Part shown: positions 60,181 to 64,000 of the stretch, piece after piece
Layout: every line of letters starts with the position of its first letter
How positions within the stretch are numbered: the first letter of the stretch is position 1
Assembly (NCBI RefSeq): GCF_009727055.1
Contig: NC_052351.1
Coordinates: 12,223,019 to 12,287,018 of the forward strand
Source of the DNA: Benincasa hispida
Taxonomy: Eukaryota; Streptophyta; Magnoliopsida; Cucurbitales; Cucurbitaceae
Direction of reading: 5' to 3'
Length of the DNA stretch: 64,000 nt
The notes under the pieces: generated by a model
Database searches by the model: none
What the model saw: only the letters and a program-made list of their open reading frames with translations
What the model was told of the DNA's origin: nothing
Position numbers and translations under genes: made by a program

Positions 60181-61005
60181 TTATGGGCAGTTTCTCTTTC
60201 AGTGCCCTTCTTCACTACAGTGAAAACATTTTCCTTTATCTGCAACATTTGTCTTGCCTTTTCTACTAGTCAGTTTCTTTTTTCTTTTCCCTTTGTTCTT
60301 CTTTACTGGAATACTGAATACTTTTATTCTATGAAGAAGAAGCAATATCAGGCTTCTTAGAGGATGATCCTCTTTTCTCAGCAGTAGTAACATTTACTTC
60401 TGGTTCCAGTTCTTTAGCCCTCATCATGGTTTGGTAAGCCTGTAGCTCATTGAGAAGCGTAGTCAAGTTATACTCTATTTTATTCATCAGTGTGTTCGTA
60501 TAGAACTGCAAGAAACTCTTCAAAAGAGATTCAAGAATAAAACCAACTTCACTCTTCTCATCAACGACAACACCGTTTACTTCTGCCACGTTGAAATGGA
60601 CTATCATGTCCAGGACATGTTCTCTAACAGAGACCCCTTCTTTCATACAGCAGTTGTAAACATATTTGATAGCATCATGCCTTAGGGAGAAGAACAGTTG
60701 TCCAAACATCCCACACAGAGATTCCACAATCAGCTTGGCACTACTCAGGTTCTCATGTTTCTTGGCCAATACATCAAATATGCTGGCACGAATATAGGCA
60801 TGACTTTCTCGTTAGCCCTAATCCATCTGTCGTATGCATCCCGAACATTTCGGTTTTCATTTGAGCCAAGAATGTGAGGAAAATCCTTTGTTAAAATGAA
60901 TTGAAGGTCATCTACCAATATAGTATTTAGGTTTGATTTCCACGTAGCATAGTTATCATCGGTAAGTTTATCAGAAGCCAACAGTTGTACTAAAGAACTC
61001 GTCAT
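60180..61005 (-). pseudogene. Copia gag of the second copy, only coding region of the element
   Basis: The start is ATG at 61005 (MTSSLVQLLASDKLTDDNYATW), inside a slightly longer open stretch. Conserved gag features follow: the Trp/Lys motif NYATWKSNL, the alpha-helical UBN2 region (AEVNGVVVDEKSEV, then NKIEYNLTTLLNELQ), a basic linker and a CCHC zinc knuckle (CFHCSEEGH). There is a frameshift near 60775 and another near 60340, and a TGA replaces Trp right after the knuckle His. No pol follows, so this is a gag-only element. Gag packages RNA; in gag-only families the enzymes come from elsewhere. Confidence 0.82.
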
Positions 61006-61479
61006 TCTGAAAATATGAACAAATTTTATTTGAGAATTGCTTTTGAACCCAATCATGTTTTAGCAAAGTGATAATGTACCCAAAATTTCTTTATTTTTGC
61101 AACGATACTATAGCAAGACATTCTTGACTAAATACTATCCCAGAATAACTCATATTTCGATAGTCATTTAGCTACCATTTTTTGTTAGAATTTATTAACA
61201 CTTTAGTAATTCTGTACCTCCATTTTTAGACCTCTGTAGTCAGCCCAAACGATGCTACCGAATTGGAAAGTCAAAGTTGAAAACGACCTAAGAAATCCTA
61301 TCCATTTCTGGAGATTGAGTTGTTCCGAATCCTATGTCACAACCCTCCAAAGAGATAGCCGTCGTTAAACGATTAGTGAGACTGAATTAAAGACGACAAG
61401 CAGGCGTAACATAGGAATCTCACGATCCAAACAAACAGAAGAGATCGTAGGATACATTGACACATATCCTTCACCCACT

Positions 61480-61965
61480 TACTATGAACTACTTCCTCCG
61501 GTCACTGTGATATTGACTCATACTAACACTTTCTGAATGGAAGCCACTCCAGGGTGACACGAAGCGTCATATGAATCTCATGGTGTGAACTTTCTAGGGA
61601 TTTGAGAATTGAAATCAATATATTATATATTTGAATTTACATTGAACAACTTTCCCTCATTCACCTTGATATTGACTTATGCAAACACTTTCCGAATGGA
61701 GGTCATTCCCAAAGTGACACGAAGTGTCACATGAATATCATGGTGTGAAACTCTTAGGACGTGAGAATGAAAATCAAAATATCACTTTTTATTTTGCTAT
61801 GAATAACTTTCCCTATTCACCATAATTTCGATTCATGTACTCACTTTTCGAATGGAGGTCACTCCTAAGGTGGCACGTTGCGAAACATGGATTGAGATTG
61901 TGAACTCTTAGGGACGCGAGAGCTAAAAATGACATCGTATATGTTATTAATCTCTCACTGAAGTA
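61480..61965. repeat. Three tandem units of about 155 bp
   Basis: Each unit runs from a TTTCC...ATTCACC block through CGAATGGAGGTCA, GTGACACGAAG and GGTGTGAA to GGGA...GAGA. Units start near 61490, 61650 and 61806. Confidence 0.8.
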
Positions 61966-62849
61966 TTTTAAATTTCCACTGAAGTGTTCTAATAACATAT
62001 CATATATGCTATTAAACTCCCACTAAAATGTCTTAACATTTGTTTGGGTATAACTTTACTCAGGTTTGTTCCGGCTAACTAAACAATCTAAGTCTAGGTT
62101 TTTATCCAAGTATAACATTTATGTTTGGACTTAACCTATGATGTCTAAGTGATAAATCAGTTTTAAAACCTCACACCCCGCTCACGTATTACTCACAAAA
62201 TTGGTTAACAACGCTAAATTATTTGGCAATAATTCCCAAGTAGGAGGTGTTTCGTAGACCGTCAACTTAAATAACCCCAACCTTAGACAAAATTATATAC
62301 TGATTGAGTTTGTAACCATATTTTACAAGATGTCGATCTATTTTAACTATTAAAATGGGTGATTAATCTACATGAGCATGCATATTATCTTTGTTATGGA
62401 TTTTTAATGTCTAACCCAATTTTATAACAACTTACAAAATTTTAGACATACTAAGCATCCTAACATACATCAAAGGCATTCAACATTTAATATAACATTT
62501 ATATTAAAACATATGAAACCCTATATATGCATACTATATATTATAACACTTTATAACTACTTTCAATGCATGTAACATGCTTCCTATGGTGGAATTTTAA
62601 ATCTACATGGCATATTTTATGCACATACAAGATTTATTTAATTATAACATACATCACATGCATAAATAATTAAACACAAGCTGATATGGTTTTCGTTTTA
62701 GCATTTTCAAGTAAACAAAGGCCTAATTATTACAGAAATCAGTAAAAACCAGCTCCAAAACACTTATGGATTGTTTGAACCGCCTTGAACCAGACGCGAA
62801 CCTCTCGAACCGGACCTCCAATGCTCAAAACTATGCTGAACTGGGCAAA

Positions 62850-63095
62850 TACGATCGAGTACCATTAAGCATTGGGTATGCCCTTCGATTACCATAATGT
62901 ATCGAGTATTACACTAAATACCATCGAGTATGAGCATCAAGTACCATCGAGTATTTCACGAAATACCATCGAGTATGAGCATCGAGTACCATCGAATATG
63001 GTAGTGCATCAAGTATTTCACAAAATACCATCGAGTTGCTCATCGAGTAAGGCATCGTGCATCAAGTTTTGGAGCATCGAGCATCGAGTATTGGG
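62850..63095. repeat. CATCGAGTA minisatellite
   Basis: About ten occurrences of ATCGAGTA or ATCAAGTA, several in the higher-order form TACCATCGAGTATGAGCATC. Confidence 0.85.
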
Positions 63096-63369
63096 CAGTT
63101 GTTGAAACTCCAGTTCCTGCTACTCGACCTTCTTCACTTCTTTCTTCAATTACAACCTAATTGCAACTCTAATGACTCCATATAAATTACAGACACCTAA
63201 ACATACATTAAAGCTCATAAAAAAAAAGTCAATTACAAGAATTACAACATAATTGAAGAGAATTTTAATGCCAAAACTCAGAAAAACATATCAGTTCACC
63301 ATTTTCATACAACTTATGAAATAACACCTACCAAGCTAAAGTTAAACTGAGTTGAATGCTTAAATGATA

Positions 63370-63380
63370 CTCTGATACCA
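63370..63380 (-). other. Primer binding site for initiator tRNA-Met
   Basis: The minus strand reads TGGTATCAGAG, two bases from the LTR end (TGTTGGACTC on the plus strand at 63383). Confidence 0.9.
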
Positions 63381-63382
63381 TT

Positions 63383-64000
63383 TGTTGGACTCAGGAAGCA
63401 AGCAGCGAAAGTAAATCAAGATTATTAAGCATTCCAATTCATTAATTTTGGCTTTAAACTAAGCATGCTTATAAATTAAAAATAGAGTTTCAACACTAAC
63501 CTTTGAAGTACCTTTGATTCACGATCTTCAGTTGCAATCTCCTTGATTTCTACTTGTGAACCACCATAAGGCCTTCCTTACTATCCTCTTGGTGCCTTGG
63601 ATTGAGTTGTGGGACTCAAAATAAGCTTGGATTAAGGGAATAAGGACAGAAGATTTTTGGTTTTGACAATATGAAGAACAATACTTCGATCACTTTTTCT
63701 CAGCAAAATTGCAACTGATAGCATGCCTATTTCCACTCAGATCTCAAGTTTATATTGTATAATCATGCAAACTCATTTGATGCATGAGATCTAGCACCTA
63801 CTTGCAATTTGAGGTGGATTTAGAAGTGCAAATGTGACTAAGAAACTTGCTCTCTTAGTGAGAAAATCCCACATTTTCAATTTTCAATTTTTTTTTTAAT
63901 CTTGATTTCCAAAACCAAACAAAACATATTAATCAAAAATTGAAAACTAATTTTACAAAATCAATTAAATCAAATCAATAATTAATTTTCTAATAAAATT
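63383..64000 (-). mobile_element. 5' LTR of the second copia copy, cut by the window end
   Basis: It matches 49586-50210 along its whole length with scattered differences. The remainder lies outside the window. Confidence 0.88.

Larger units (their letters stand above)
61030..63382 (-). mobile_element. Leader region of the second copia copy with repeats
   Basis: A non-coding leader of about 2.3 kb. It holds three roughly 155-bp tandem units and a CATCGAGTA minisatellite. It ends at the primer site. Confidence 0.75.

Overview
The window is plant nuclear DNA from a dicot. It has AT-rich spacers, genes with GT-AG introns, and LTR retrotransposons, a Mutator-like transposon, a SINE and simple repeats. 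A cucurbit (Cucurbitaceae) is my best guess from the look of the retrotransposon families, but that is recollection and was not tested. No bacterial operon, CRISPR array, phage or organelle gene was seen.

Layout. 1-10919: a decayed minus-strand Ty3/gypsy element. It has gag, protease and integrase but no reverse transcriptase, plus an extra 3' ORF that is split by an opposite-strand solo LTR with a perfect 5-bp target duplication. 10920-19430: AT-rich spacer. 19431-20865: a three-exon kinase gene that I recognise as HT1, the Raf-like kinase of guard-cell CO2 signalling. 20866-31821: spacer with a fold-back element, a 180-200 bp tandem duplication and an LTR-like remnant. 31822-32433 (minus): a conserved plant gene of unknown function. 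33946-36693 (minus): a six-exon acyl-protein thioesterase-like hydrolase with a predicted N-terminal membrane anchor and a SINE in intron 4. 36834-41370: a complete but dead MULE, with 126-bp terminal inverted repeats, a 9-bp target duplication and unusual GATCG-rich subterminal arrays. 41371-47035: a degenerate plus-strand Ty1/copia element.

47500-64000 is a layered retrotransposon stack. The base is a minus-strand LTR-internal-LTR-internal-LTR copia array. Its middle LTR carries a plus-strand copia solo LTR (CTGTG target duplication) and, separately, a complete non-autonomous element with a tRNA-Asp type primer site (52960-58717).

One item is not biology. Positions 46658-46695 are two Tn5 mosaic ends back to back, the junction adaptor of Nextera mate-pair libraries, between two copies of the same 109 bp. 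The assembly is chimeric there, and the peptides predicted across it are artefacts.

The three host genes show no functional linkage beyond being neighbours. I found no convincing new multi-gene system. The most unusual native structure is the MULE with its palindromic subterminal arrays, followed by the nested retrotransposon stack and the 24-nt palindrome shared by several LTR termini.
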